Source: a virus | IMG/VR virus record: IMGVR_UViG_3300032289_001330 | Location: 1-38,724 of that record | Reading direction: 5' to 3' (one strand) | DNA length: 38,724 nt | Shown here: positions 31,149 to 38,724 of the stretch, in pieces | Layout of the letters: each line of letters begins with the position of its first letter | How positions within the stretch are numbered: the first letter of the stretch is position 1 | Made by a program: the position numbers and the translations under genes | The notes under the pieces: generated by a model | Databases searched by the model: none | What the model saw: the letters and a program-made list of their open reading frames with translations, nothing else | What the model was told of the DNA's origin: nothing

Positions 31149-31841
31149 TTATGTTAGACCGAAACGTGATTTTTGTGCATTGTAGTTTTGTAGTATTTCT
31201 GATGCGTTTAGAGCTCTGTTGTATATTTTAAATGAGCCCATGTTTGCATTTATAAAAAATATTAAATTGGATTTATTCTGCCAAAATGCACCTATTTCAT
31301 ATTTATTTCCTGTTCCTGTTGTTGTTGCGTTTCTATAAGCAGCAGTACCTATTAGTACTGAATTAATATAAAGTTTAGCATTGGATGATGCTGCGTTAGT
31401 AACTATAACATGATAATATGAAGTTGTTACTATTGTTGGACTAGAAGAAAATGCATTATTATTACTATCTCCTGTATTCCAACTCCAAACTCCGCTAGAA
31501 GCAAATATACCTAATCCAGAACTATAAGTATCAGTTGCTAAACCATAAAAAACAGGATTATTTGACGGATCTATTTTTAAAAATGTTTCAACTGTTACAT
31601 CTGTTCCTAGTCCTTGAGTTAATGGACCAGTAACATAATTACTATTTGCTGCTGTAAATAATAGATTACCTCCATTATTCGCACTAAATGTAAAAGAACC
31701 ATTTAATGATCCACTATTATTATTCCCACTTAAATCAGTCCAAGTAGTTCCACTTCCAGGATATGAATTTTTATCGCTAGCATCTAATGCTAATACTAAT
31801 CCATTTGTTACTATTTTTCCACTTGCGTATTGTACTGCCAT
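31149..31841 (-). CDS. LamG/concanavalin-like adhesin, third of three tandem copies
   Basis: A 230-aa single-domain protein with a Laminin-G/concanavalin-like pattern: LVLALDASDKNSY, TTWTDLSGNNNSGSL, then beta strands and a final SFKIYNRALNASEILQNYNA. These motifs are typical of LamG-like domains used for glycan or protein binding. It is the last of three paralogs in transcription order, each opening and closing with the same motifs and separated by one base. There is no signal peptide. It is likely a virion adhesin or fibre-tip subunit because it lies between two fibre genes. Ligand unknown. Confidence 0.82.
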   Translation of the reverse strand: MAVQYASGKIVTNGLVLALDASDKNSYPGSGTTWTDLSGNNNSGSLNGSFTFSANNGGNLLFTAANSNYVTGPLTQGLGTDVTVETFLKIDPSNNPVFYGLATDTYSSGLGIFASSGVWSWNTGDSNNNAFSSSPTIVTTSYYHVIVTNAASSNAKLYINSVLIGTAAYRNATTTGTGNKYEIGAFWQNKSNLIFFINANMGSFKIYNRALNASEILQNYNAQKSRFGLT

Positions 31842-31842
31842 A

Positions 31843-32688
31843 TTATAATTCGTTTACTAAAGCAACTGCATTAGCGGCTCCAAATGATGGATATCCAACT
31901 AGTACATTTGTAAATTCTAACACATCATTGAACGATTCAATTGCTGTTGTAGTGTTTAATGATGTATATGTAATTATGTTTGGTGTTGTTCTGTTAAAGC
32001 GTGTTTTGTATTGGTTGTAGTTTTGTTGTACTTCTGATGCGGAGAGCGCTTTATTATATATTTTAACTATACTAATACTTCCACTTATATATGAACTTCC
32101 TACACTGCTGTTTCTTCCTAAATTTAAATAATACGGAGAACCGTATGCGTTGTAATCCATATTTCCGGTAAACGGAGAATAATTTTGTTCTAAAATTCCA
32201 TCTCTATATATTTTAGCTGATGATCCATCATATGTTAAAGTAGCATATGTCCAGGTGTTAATACTTAGAACACTTCCTCCGATTTGAGCAATAGATCCAC
32301 TACTATTGATATACCCATATAATCCACCACTTATCATTCTAAATCCATATTTAACAAAACTCCCAATAGCATCACCTGAATAAGCTATTATGTAACTATT
32401 ATTTAGATTACCTACTTTTAAAACACATTCTAAAGTTAAGGATATGGGTGGTTGTAGAATGGGGTTATTTGCTATAGAAATATAGCTATTTATTCCATTA
32501 AAACTAAAACTACCTAAGCTATCATTATTTAATGATGGTCCATTTATGATCGATCCAGAAGTATTATTTCCTGATGTATCGGACCATATTCTACCTTCAT
32601 TTTTATTAAAGCTGTTTGCATCGGATGCATCTAATGATAAAACTAAACTTGAATCTCGTATTATATTTGGTCCTGCTGATATTCCCAT
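31843..32688 (-). CDS. LamG/concanavalin-like adhesin, second tandem copy with C-terminal extension
   Basis: A 281-aa paralog: LVLSLDASDANSFN, RIWSDTSGNNTSGSI, and KIYNKALSASEVQQNYNQYK. Unlike its neighbours it has about 50 extra C-terminal residues (TPNIITYTSLNTTTAIESF and on), Thr/Asn/Val-rich, which could be an oligomerisation or binding addition. The interior strands differ strongly from the other two copies while the N- and C-terminal motifs are kept, as expected for diversifying receptor binders. It is one base from each neighbour. Start ATG chosen because it repeats the spacing of the paralogs. Confidence 0.82.
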   Translation of the reverse strand: MGISAGPNIIRDSSLVLSLDASDANSFNKNEGRIWSDTSGNNTSGSIINGPSLNNDSLGSFSFNGINSYISIANNPILQPPISLTLECVLKVGNLNNSYIIAYSGDAIGSFVKYGFRMISGGLYGYINSSGSIAQIGGSVLSINTWTYATLTYDGSSAKIYRDGILEQNYSPFTGNMDYNAYGSPYYLNLGRNSSVGSSYISGSISIVKIYNKALSASEVQQNYNQYKTRFNRTTPNIITYTSLNTTTAIESFNDVLEFTNVLVGYPSFGAANAVALVNEL

Positions 32689-32689
32689 A

Positions 32690-33364
32690 TTATTTTAAAT
32701 TAAAACGAGATTTTGATGCGTTATAATTTTGTAGTATTTCTGATGCGGATAGTGCTCTGTTGTATATTTTATAAATACTACCATTTCCTACAAAGTATCC
32801 ACCTCCTAACGAACGACCTATTAATATATTAGTTGTACCTATAAATGAATCAATACCTCCAGCACCTTGTAATGCTCCATTTTTATAAATTGATGCTAAA
32901 CGACTAGATCTTCTATAAGTATAACATATATTATTCCATGCATTTAATGTTCCTGTTCCTACACCATAATCTGCCCCATAATGACCTTGGTATATTGTAC
33001 CGGCGGCACCTCTAAACACTAAATGTAATCCTTGTCGAACTGCTTGTGTATCTGTCCCAAACATAGTTCTATCACCAGTAAAATTAGTAGGATATACCCA
33101 AGCATCAAATGTATAATCAGCATCATATACTCCTAACTGAGTTGCTGTTTTTCCAATATCAATATAATCATCTGTTCCATCAAACACAATACTACCACCA
33201 TTAGCAGAACTAAATGTAGGCCCATTTACTAATGTCCCATTATTACTATTACCACTTAAATCAGTCCAAGTAGTAGAACCAGATGCATAGCTATTTCTAT
33301 CACTAGCATCTAGTGATAAAACTAATCCGTCTGTTACTATTCTACCTCCATTTGCAAATGCCAT
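32690..33364 (-). CDS. LamG/concanavalin-like adhesin, first tandem copy
   Basis: A 224-aa paralog with LVLSLDASDRNSYASG, TTWTDLSGNSNNGTL, IVFDGTDDYIDIG and a closing YKIYNRALSASEILQNYNAS. The FDGTDDYIDIG strand is a classic LamG-type element. It lies one base after the 1073-aa fibre gene. Being the least decorated copy, it may represent the ancestral form. As with the others there is no enzyme motif, so a binding role is more likely than catalysis. Confidence 0.84.
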   Translation of the reverse strand: MAFANGGRIVTDGLVLSLDASDRNSYASGSTTWTDLSGNSNNGTLVNGPTFSSANGGSIVFDGTDDYIDIGKTATQLGVYDADYTFDAWVYPTNFTGDRTMFGTDTQAVRQGLHLVFRGAAGTIYQGHYGADYGVGTGTLNAWNNICYTYRRSSRLASIYKNGALQGAGGIDSFIGTTNILIGRSLGGGYFVGNGSIYKIYNRALSASEILQNYNASKSRFNLK

Positions 33365-33365
33365 A

Positions 33366-36300
33366 CTATATTAAGTTTACTAATGTTTTAATTGTCCATC
33401 CTGTAGATGGTAATGTTGAAGTTAGCAATACGTTTGCTCCACTTAATGATGCTGTTAGCGCTACCGGTAGTGTATTACCGATATCTACCGTGGAATTATC
33501 CATGTACTGGATTGATCCACCATTCCACGTGGCTATAAATTGGCCGGCGCGAGTGTTCGATCCAGACGCGATTGTATAATTATAGAATGCGGCAGTAAAT
33601 GATGAGGTAGCGTTTGTTGATATAGTTTGTGTACCTAAAGCTAGTGATGATGTGTTTTGTGATTGGATTGAAGCTGATGCTACTGTTACTGCTCCGTTTA
33701 AGCGAGTTGAACCTGTTACATCTAACTTAAATCCTGCATCAGTCGTAGAACCTATAAGCAATGAACCGTTTAGATAGTTCTTTGCAGTACCATTCATAAA
33801 CAAGTTCCACCTATTTGTGCCTGCAGCTGTACTACCATAGAACGAATAATTATTAGTTCCAGCACTTAAATCAGCAACATAATAGCCATATTGATTAGTT
33901 ATTGTAGAACCACCACCAGTTGACTGTTGTGTTGCATAGTAATAATAATAATTTGATAATGTAAATGCTGCCGCTTGCATATAATTACCAATAAAAACAC
34001 CATACGCTGTTGATGTTACATCACTTTGTATAGTAGCATAACCAGCAATCATAGCCGCAACAGTATTACCAGTTAAAAGTTTATTATTAGAAACTGAAAT
34101 TCCAGTACTACTATAACCAGTTGATGTACCAATAGCTAAACTATTAGAACCTAAAAAAGTATTTCTTCCTAATGTAATTAATGTACCATCATCACTTATT
34201 GCACTATTTCCAATAACGTTGGCAGCAGTAAATTTAGGAATAGTATTTATTGTACCTGTACCTAATATAGCTGTTGTTCCATTTACTTGGAGCGAACCAG
34301 TTATTCCAACCGATCCAGTAAATTGATGGGTATCAGTTAATAACGATCCATGTCGAGTTGAACCAGTTAAGTACGAAATGGATGAACTAATAGTTTGAAC
34401 AACTATACGTTGAGCAGTAAGTGTGTTACCTACTGTGAAGTTATCAGCGTATGATGAAGTAAAAGCATGTGTTACAGATCCAGATAATGATCCAGTAAAT
34501 CCAATAGTTGAAGTAACTGATCCTGAAAATACTGATGATCCGGTTACAGTTAACGAACCAGTAATAGTAGTATTTCCTAATATATCTAAAGGAGTATTAG
34601 CTGTCGTTTTACCTATACTAAAATTACCATTTCTATCTAATCTAATCCATTCAGTTTGTATGCTATTAGTAGTAGTAAAAAATCCTAGATATCCACTACC
34701 GTTGTTAACTTGTTGTCCACCTACTATCTTAGCAGTAACAGCAGGACCGTTAAAAGTAGTACTATTATTATAAAATTCTAAAATACTCCCACCACCTGGA
34801 TTTGTAATTCTTATTGTACCTAATACATCTAATGATTGTGATGGAGATGCGATCCCAACACCTACTCTACTTGCACTAACATATAGTGAATTATTAGCGT
34901 TTAATGATCCGGTTACTGAAAAAGAACCGGTAACTGTATCGGATCCTATTGTAGTTGTAGAGCCTGTTACTAAAAGTGAACCACTTACTACTGTACTGCC
35001 TGATATATCTAATGATGCATTTAATGGTATTTCTTTACCAATTCCAACTCTAGATCCAGACACGAACAATCCTCGTTGTCCGAATTGTCCCATTCTGATT
35101 GTATTATCAGAGAATGCTTCTATTATTGGTAAACCAGCAGCAGTATTAACTGAGAATAATGAGCCGGACATTGAATCATCAACGGAGAATAATCTACCTG
35201 ATGTTCCATCTACTGAAAATACAGATGATCCACTACCGAATAAATTTAAAGCAGCAGTAGAACTGCTTATAAATAAAGAGCCAGTTATTTGTACGTTTTG
35301 GCGAAGTGGATTTACAAATGATGCAGTTAATGCATTTTGAGATGATGATGCATATGATGAGCTAACTGCATTTAAAACATATGATGCTGTTTGAGCAGTT
35401 AATACATAACTAGCTGTTTGAGCAGTAATTATGTATGATGCAGTTTGTGCATTTGAAGCAGTAATAGCATATGATGCAGTACCAAATAATGATCCATTAA
35501 ATGATCCACTAAATGATCCAGTATTGCTTAAAAACTGATCTATGCGATTTACTGTTACTATTAATGAAGGGATACCAGGTACTACTCCAAATGCCGGTTC
35601 TGCGTGTAAGCGTACGTTAGCATCTGGTGAATACCACATTAATTGAAAATAATCGTTTGCAGCAGCATTAACAAAGAAATTCCACGCTGCTACATAGTGA
35701 GCTCCATTTCCTACAAGTTGTATAGAAGTAGCAGAATCATTAACATTAGTTCCGTTTTTTCTTATCCAAACCCATATTTCATCTGTACCCGAATCTGTTT
35801 TATCTACTTGAGCTGAAAATTGGATATTATATACACCAGGATTCTGTACTTTAATATATGTGTTAAATGGGGATGTTGATCCTGATACTGATACTCCGTT
35901 TGTAATGTCTGTTGTGTTAAGAGACATTGAGCGAGGTGTATTCGCTACATTTGTTTGTGTAGTAGTATCATAAAAACTACCATATGATCCTGTTGCTGTA
36001 TTAAAAAATGGTCCTCCACTTCCTGCTGAAGATATTGTTACTTGGCCTACACCAGTAGTAGGAGATAAAGTAATATTTGGACCTGCTACTAATTGAGTTA
36101 CACCTCCATTTAATGCATGTGATGCTGTTAATGCATTTTGAGATGATGATGCATATGATGAGCTAACTGCATTTAAAACATATGATGCTGTTGTTGCTAA
36201 TCCAATAGAACCAGACCAATACGATGCGGTTACAGCAAATGATGATGTTAATTGATTAACTACACCTGCAGTTACCGCAAGTGAACCAGTTATACCAACT

Positions 36301-36587
36301 GAACCAGTAAACTGATGTGTATTAGTTAATAATGATCCATTACGCGTTGATCCAGTATTAAATTCTATACTAGAAGTAATGGTTTGTACATTAATTGTTT
36401 GTGCAGTTAAAGTACCTCGTACTGTGAAGTTATCAGCTGATGATGCTGTTTGGGCAAAAGAAGCGGTTCCTGAAAGTAAACCTACAAATGAGCCAGTAAA
36501 TGAGGATGCTGTTACGTTAGTAGCAACATTCAATGAATTCAATACTGCATCCGAACCGGATACAATAACTTTTTTCCAACTTGGCAT
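33366..36587 (-). CDS. Large tail fibre protein
   Basis: The largest fibre in the window, 1073 aa. It starts MPSWKKVIVSGSDAVLNSLN and carries many ASYVLNAVSSSYASSS and TGSVGITGSL units. The shared module DNFTVRGTLTAQ, with VQTITSSIEFNTGSTR, occurs near the N-terminus and a variant near residue 720. A beta-sandwich-like domain (about 200-350, with WVWIRKNGTNVNDS) interrupts the repeats. The C-terminus STLPSTGWTIKTLVNLI has no S74 chaperone. It is likely a long trimeric fibre or a connector in the adhesin complex. The long leader before it has two dyads. Assignment as fibre is firm by repeat content; its position in the virion is not known. Confidence 0.85.
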   Translation of the reverse strand: MPSWKKVIVSGSDAVLNSLNVATNVTASSFTGSFVGLLSGTASFAQTASSADNFTVRGTLTAQTINVQTITSSIEFNTGSTRNGSLLTNTHQFTGSVGITGSLAVTAGVVNQLTSSFAVTASYWSGSIGLATTASYVLNAVSSSYASSSQNALTASHALNGGVTQLVAGPNITLSPTTGVGQVTISSAGSGGPFFNTATGSYGSFYDTTTQTNVANTPRSMSLNTTDITNGVSVSGSTSPFNTYIKVQNPGVYNIQFSAQVDKTDSGTDEIWVWIRKNGTNVNDSATSIQLVGNGAHYVAAWNFFVNAAANDYFQLMWYSPDANVRLHAEPAFGVVPGIPSLIVTVNRIDQFLSNTGSFSGSFNGSLFGTASYAITASNAQTASYIITAQTASYVLTAQTASYVLNAVSSSYASSSQNALTASFVNPLRQNVQITGSLFISSSTAALNLFGSGSSVFSVDGTSGRLFSVDDSMSGSLFSVNTAAGLPIIEAFSDNTIRMGQFGQRGLFVSGSRVGIGKEIPLNASLDISGSTVVSGSLLVTGSTTTIGSDTVTGSFSVTGSLNANNSLYVSASRVGVGIASPSQSLDVLGTIRITNPGGGSILEFYNNSTTFNGPAVTAKIVGGQQVNNGSGYLGFFTTTNSIQTEWIRLDRNGNFSIGKTTANTPLDILGNTTITGSLTVTGSSVFSGSVTSTIGFTGSLSGSVTHAFTSSYADNFTVGNTLTAQRIVVQTISSSISYLTGSTRHGSLLTDTHQFTGSVGITGSLQVNGTTAILGTGTINTIPKFTAANVIGNSAISDDGTLITLGRNTFLGSNSLAIGTSTGYSSTGISVSNNKLLTGNTVAAMIAGYATIQSDVTSTAYGVFIGNYMQAAAFTLSNYYYYYATQQSTGGGSTITNQYGYYVADLSAGTNNYSFYGSTAAGTNRWNLFMNGTAKNYLNGSLLIGSTTDAGFKLDVTGSTRLNGAVTVASASIQSQNTSSLALGTQTISTNATSSFTAAFYNYTIASGSNTRAGQFIATWNGGSIQYMDNSTVDIGNTLPVALTASLSGANVLLTSTLPSTGWTIKTLVNLI
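34388..34424. repeat. 37-bp direct repeat shared with the partial fibre gene
   Basis: Identical to 38487-38523, coding the TAQRIVVQTI part of the shared fibre module. Confidence 0.85.
35326..35391. repeat. 66-bp perfect direct repeat, copy 1
   Basis: Identical over 66 bases to 36127-36192 in the same gene, coding a VLNAVSSSYASSSQNAL segment. It could allow recombination that deletes about 800 bp in frame (spacing 801, a multiple of three). Confidence 0.9.
36127..36192. repeat. 66-bp perfect direct repeat, copy 2
   Basis: Second copy of the repeat at 35326-35391, both in the 1073-aa fibre gene and in the same reading frame. Confidence 0.9.
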
Positions 36588-36619
36588 CGTATATAATTTA
36601 GATCAATTGTGGTTAGATA

Positions 36620-36659
36620 CATATACTATGCCTAGCATATATGCCTACTTCCGTTAGGC
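36620..36659. other. Two adjacent dyads in fibre leader
   Basis: CATATACTATGC and GCATATATG (36620-36643) form a near-perfect dyad around CTA, followed by GCCTA and TAGGC (36643-36659) around a 7-base loop. They lie in the 106-bp gap before the 1073-aa fibre and may be an operator, a leader hairpin or a weak terminator of the upstream small genes. No T-run is seen. Confidence 0.4.
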
Positions 36660-36677
36660 CAACAATCAATTATTTAT

Positions 36678-36687
36678 AATAAATATA
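36678..36687 (-). promoter_or_regulatory. AATAAATATA element upstream of large fibre gene
   Basis: A copy of the recurrent element at the beginning of the intergenic gap, about 90 bp from the start codon, which would give an unusually long leader containing both dyads. Confidence 0.4.
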
Positions 36688-36693
36688 CTTAAA

Positions 36694-36927
36694 TTATTTT
36701 TTGCTTAAATTCTTTTGAGCATCATTAGCTATGATTTGATCTAATGATTTAGCTTTACCTGTATTTTCTTGTTCTAACATTTTTGTAATTTCTGCTAGTT
36801 CGTTTTCTAATTTTAACTGTAGCCCAGCTAAAAATTTAGCATCAGTACCTTTAACTGTAACTAAATCAAGTGCTTGTCTTAAAAAATTTAATTCATTCGG
36901 AGAGAAATCCACTGAAAATATTTCCAT
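36694..36927 (-). CDS. Small helical protein, paralog of its upstream neighbour
   Basis: A 77-aa protein with a segment FSPNELNFLRQALDLVTVKG, then KLENEL, and a Lys-rich tail. The pattern L-x3-EL-x2-L-x3-L, then K-G and a KL-x-N helix also occurs in the neighbouring 85-aa protein, so the two look like diverged duplicates. No cysteines or catalytic motif. It lies between two large fibre genes and may be an assembly factor for them; this is a guess from position. Confidence 0.65.
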   Translation of the reverse strand: MEIFSVDFSPNELNFLRQALDLVTVKGTDAKFLAGLQLKLENELAEITKMLEQENTGKAKSLDQIIANDAQKNLSKK

Positions 36928-36932
36928 AACTT

Positions 36933-37190
36933 TTATTTATTTTGTTCTAAAAACTGATTTTGTAATTTAATTGCTGTATTATATATTATTTCTACTTGTT
37001 CCCCTAGAAATTGTGATTGTCTAATTAATGTAAGTAAGAGTTCTAACTCCACAACATTTAACTGATGGGGTGATTGTAGAGGCAAAGTTGGGGGTTCTAT
37101 TATTGGGGTTTTAGGATTATCTTTTATGATAGGTTCCCCTTTATTTGTATTAAAAGCCATAATTATTTTTTTAAAACATTTTTTAAGCAT
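36933..37190 (-). CDS. Small helical protein, paralog of its downstream neighbour
   Basis: An 85-aa protein. An internal ATG at 37160 (MAFNTNKGEPIIKDNPKTPI) may be the real start, giving 75 aa; the upstream ATG at 37190 overlaps the fibre stop by 8 bases. A Pro-rich N-terminus (PKTPIIEPPTLPLQSPHQ) is followed by a helix LNVVELELLLTLIRQSQFLG and a KLQNQFL end, resembling the 77-aa neighbour. Function not recognised. Confidence 0.62.
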   Translation of the reverse strand: MLKKCFKKIIMAFNTNKGEPIIKDNPKTPIIEPPTLPLQSPHQLNVVELELLLTLIRQSQFLGEQVEIIYNTAIKLQNQFLEQNK

Positions 37191-38724
37191 ATATAAAAAT
37201 ATCTCCTGCGGTTGTTACCCACATATTACCTACTCCGTTAGTGGCACCACCCCAAGTTGGGACAGCAGCTCCTGGAGCGGATGCATTAATTTTAGTTGTT
37301 ACCATCCATTCATCAGCAGCAGCTGAAGTAACAGTTCCTAATAAGTCATATGCAACTGCCCATCTACCATAAGTACCAGCAGCAGCTGATTCTAAGAAAA
37401 ATGCAGAACCAGAACCAGCAGCATTATATTGAGCGATAATACCAGCATCTGTTAATGTAGTAGATCCACTTGCAATTTGGATAAATTGATCCTTAATGAA
37501 AGTGTTTGTTGAGTTAACTAACGTAGCAGTTCCATTTACTGTTAAGTTACCTGTTACAGTTAAATCGTTATTGAATGTTGAATTACCTGTTACATTAACA
37601 CCACCTGCTGCAACTGATAAACCTGATGATGCACCTGCTTGGATTTGTACTTGTGTACCATTATCTAAAATGTTTGAATCAATAAATCCAGTACCTGTCC
37701 ATTTTGGAACTTCGTTTGTTGTTAAAGAAGCAGCACCAGAAATTGCAGTTGTTACAGCGGCTGAACCATTATAAGAAGTTCCTGTTAATCCAGTACCTAA
37801 TGTTAAAGTATTTGCTAAAGCAGCAGCTGAAGCAATATATGATGCTGTTACAGCAAATGATGAAGTTAATTGATTTACTACTCCCGGAGTTACTGCTATT
37901 GATCCAGTTACATTTAAACTACCAGTAATATTAACACTACCACTAACATCTAATCTAACTGTTGGCGCTACTGTTCCAATACCTACGTTACCGGTTTCTG
38001 TAATTCGCATACGTTCAAGATCGTTAGTTCCGAATCTTAAATGAAGATTAGCACGTTGATAAACTGCAGCACCATCATTGAATATATTTGAAACAGCTAA
38101 TCCAGCAAATGTACCATCCGTATTATTATTGCTTTGAATAACTATTTCTGATGATGTTTGACCGCTTGTTGGTCGGAGTACAAGTCCTGTTCTACCTGGT
38201 GGTAAGGTGGGTGATGCAGTTCCAATACCAATATTATTACTTGATTGATATATTATACTACTAGTTAATGCAGTATTAGTTGACCATAATGGGATATAAC
38301 TTGCTACTCCACCAGATACTGTTAAAGCATGAGATGATGTAATAGCAAATGAAGCTGTTAATTGGTTGATAACTCCTGCAGATACAGATAATGAACCAGT
38401 AATACCTACAGATCCAGTAAATGTTTGAGTATTAGAAGATAATGAGCCAAAGCGATTTGACCCACTATCAAAAGCAACAGATGAAGTAATAGTTTGAACA
38501 ACTATACGTTGAGCAGTAAGTGTATTACCTACTGTAAAATTATCAGCATAAGATGCTGTATCTGCAGTTCTTGCTAATGTTGCAAATGAAGCAGATACGG
38601 CTTGAAGTACATAAGATGCTGTTTGAGCATTTTGTACATAAGAAGCAGTTAATGCTGTTACTACATAAGATGCAGTATTAGCAGTTCTTGCTAATGTTGC
38701 AAATGAAGCAGATACGGCTTGAAG
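37183..38724 (-). CDS. Tail fibre protein, 5' truncated by window edge
   Basis: The frame is open without a stop to the window edge, giving at least 513 codons; the ATG at 38010 is internal because the same repeat pattern continues upstream of it (LHLRFGTNDLERMRITETGN). Upstream are ASYVLQAVSASFA and TLARTADTASYADN repeats, the shared module with TAQRIVVQTITSS, and TGSVGITGSLSVSAGV. The C-terminal 90 residues (FIKDQFIQIASGSTTLTDAG, SGSAFFLESAAAGTYG, GVGNMWVTTAGDIFIYA) form a non-repetitive tip domain. There is no S74 domain. A trimeric fibre; the N-terminal virion-binding part lies outside. Confidence 0.85.
   Translation of the reverse strand, partial: LQAVSASFATLARTANTASYVVTALTASYVQNAQTASYVLQAVSASFATLARTADTASYADNFTVGNTLTAQRIVVQTITSSVAFDSGSNRFGSLSSNTQTFTGSVGITGSLSVSAGVINQLTASFAITSSHALTVSGGVASYIPLWSTNTALTSSIIYQSSNNIGIGTASPTLPPGRTGLVLRPTSGQTSSEIVIQSNNNTDGTFAGLAVSNIFNDGAAVYQRANLHLRFGTNDLERMRITETGNVGIGTVAPTVRLDVSGSVNITGSLNVTGSIAVTPGVVNQLTSSFAVTASYIASAAALANTLTLGTGLTGTSYNGSAAVTTAISGAASLTTNEVPKWTGTGFIDSNILDNGTQVQIQAGASSGLSVAAGGVNVTGNSTFNNDLTVTGNLTVNGTATLVNSTNTFIKDQFIQIASGSTTLTDAGIIAQYNAAGSGSAFFLESAAAGTYGRWAVAYDLLGTVTSAAADEWMVTTKINASAPGAAVPTWGGATNGVGNMWVTTAGDIFIYA
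38564..38607. repeat. 44-bp direct repeat, copy 1
   Basis: Identical to 38681-38724 with a spacing of 117 bases, in frame (multiple of three), coding LQAVSASFATLARTA. The second copy is cut by the window edge, so the repeat may be longer. Confidence 0.88.
38681..38724. repeat. 44-bp direct repeat, copy 2 (at window edge)
   Basis: Second copy of the 38564-38607 repeat; continues beyond the window if the array is longer. Confidence 0.88.

Noticed and set aside
34423-34773. A 116-codon plus-strand frame opposite the large fibre gene, and similar ones at 24438-24767, 11720-12040 and 37496-37774
   Set aside because: They lie wholly or almost wholly antisense to well-supported genes, have no promoter or operon context and no recognisable motif.
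1-38724. tRNA genes, integrase, attachment sites or insertion sequences
   Set aside because: I looked in the gaps between genes; none is longer than about 105 bp and none shows a cloverleaf, transposase or flanking repeats.

Overview
The window is a contiguous piece of an AT-rich, T4-like (contractile-tailed) bacteriophage genome, most likely infecting a member of the Bacteroidota. The phage assignment rests on recognisable tail sheath (gp18), tail tube (gp19), hub-assembly (gp26/gp51), tape-measure, baseplate and tail-fibre genes, together with UvsX, a gp41-type helicase and a gp32-type ssDNA-binding protein. The host inference is weaker. None of the start codons I inspected has a clear Shine-Dalgarno sequence, the leaders are A/T-rich, and a recurrent upstream element resembles the Bacteroidota -7 box. 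Every gene I accept is on the minus strand, so transcription runs from base 38724 towards base 1. Coding density is very high; the longest gap between genes is about 105 bp. I see no tRNA, CRISPR array, insertion sequence or attachment site.

Layout in transcription order. (i) 38.7-24.6 kb is an adhesin region: four large fibre-like genes with a shared T/S/G/A-rich repeat vocabulary (one cut by the window edge, one collagen-like, one ending in a peptidase S74 chaperone), a Cys-rich protein with Pro-Thr linkers, three tandem LamG-like genes and three small accessory genes. (ii) 24.5-21.9 kb holds a glycan-related pair (GH130-like beta-propeller and TPR-FkbM-type methyltransferase), a zinc-ribbon protein and a coiled-coil protein. 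(iii) 21.8-8.7 kb is the tail module: sheath, an inserted HNH endonuclease, tube, gp26 with a frameshifted gp51-like extension, tape measure, baseplate/tube-cap-like proteins, a LysM/gp53-like protein, a large hub protein carrying a CHAP peptidase, and an unknown protein. (iv) 8.65-2.2 kb is replication and recombination: a very compact family-A DNA polymerase relative, an unknown protein, gp32-like SSB, UvsX, a small unknown protein, a FEN/RNase H-type 5'-3' exonuclease and a DnaB/gp41-type helicase. (v) 2.1-0 kb is nucleotide metabolism: thioredoxin, NrdB and the first 298 codons of NrdA.

The genes fit one lytic programme: dNTP supply and replication/recombination, tail assembly, and a large, recombination-prone adhesin repertoire for host recognition. 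The most interesting points are a polymerase-A relative that appears to lack a thumb and proofreading residues, a probable programmed +1/-2 frameshift joining gp26 to gp51, a repeated ATAAATATA element in front of structural transcription units, and the cassette-like adhesin locus.
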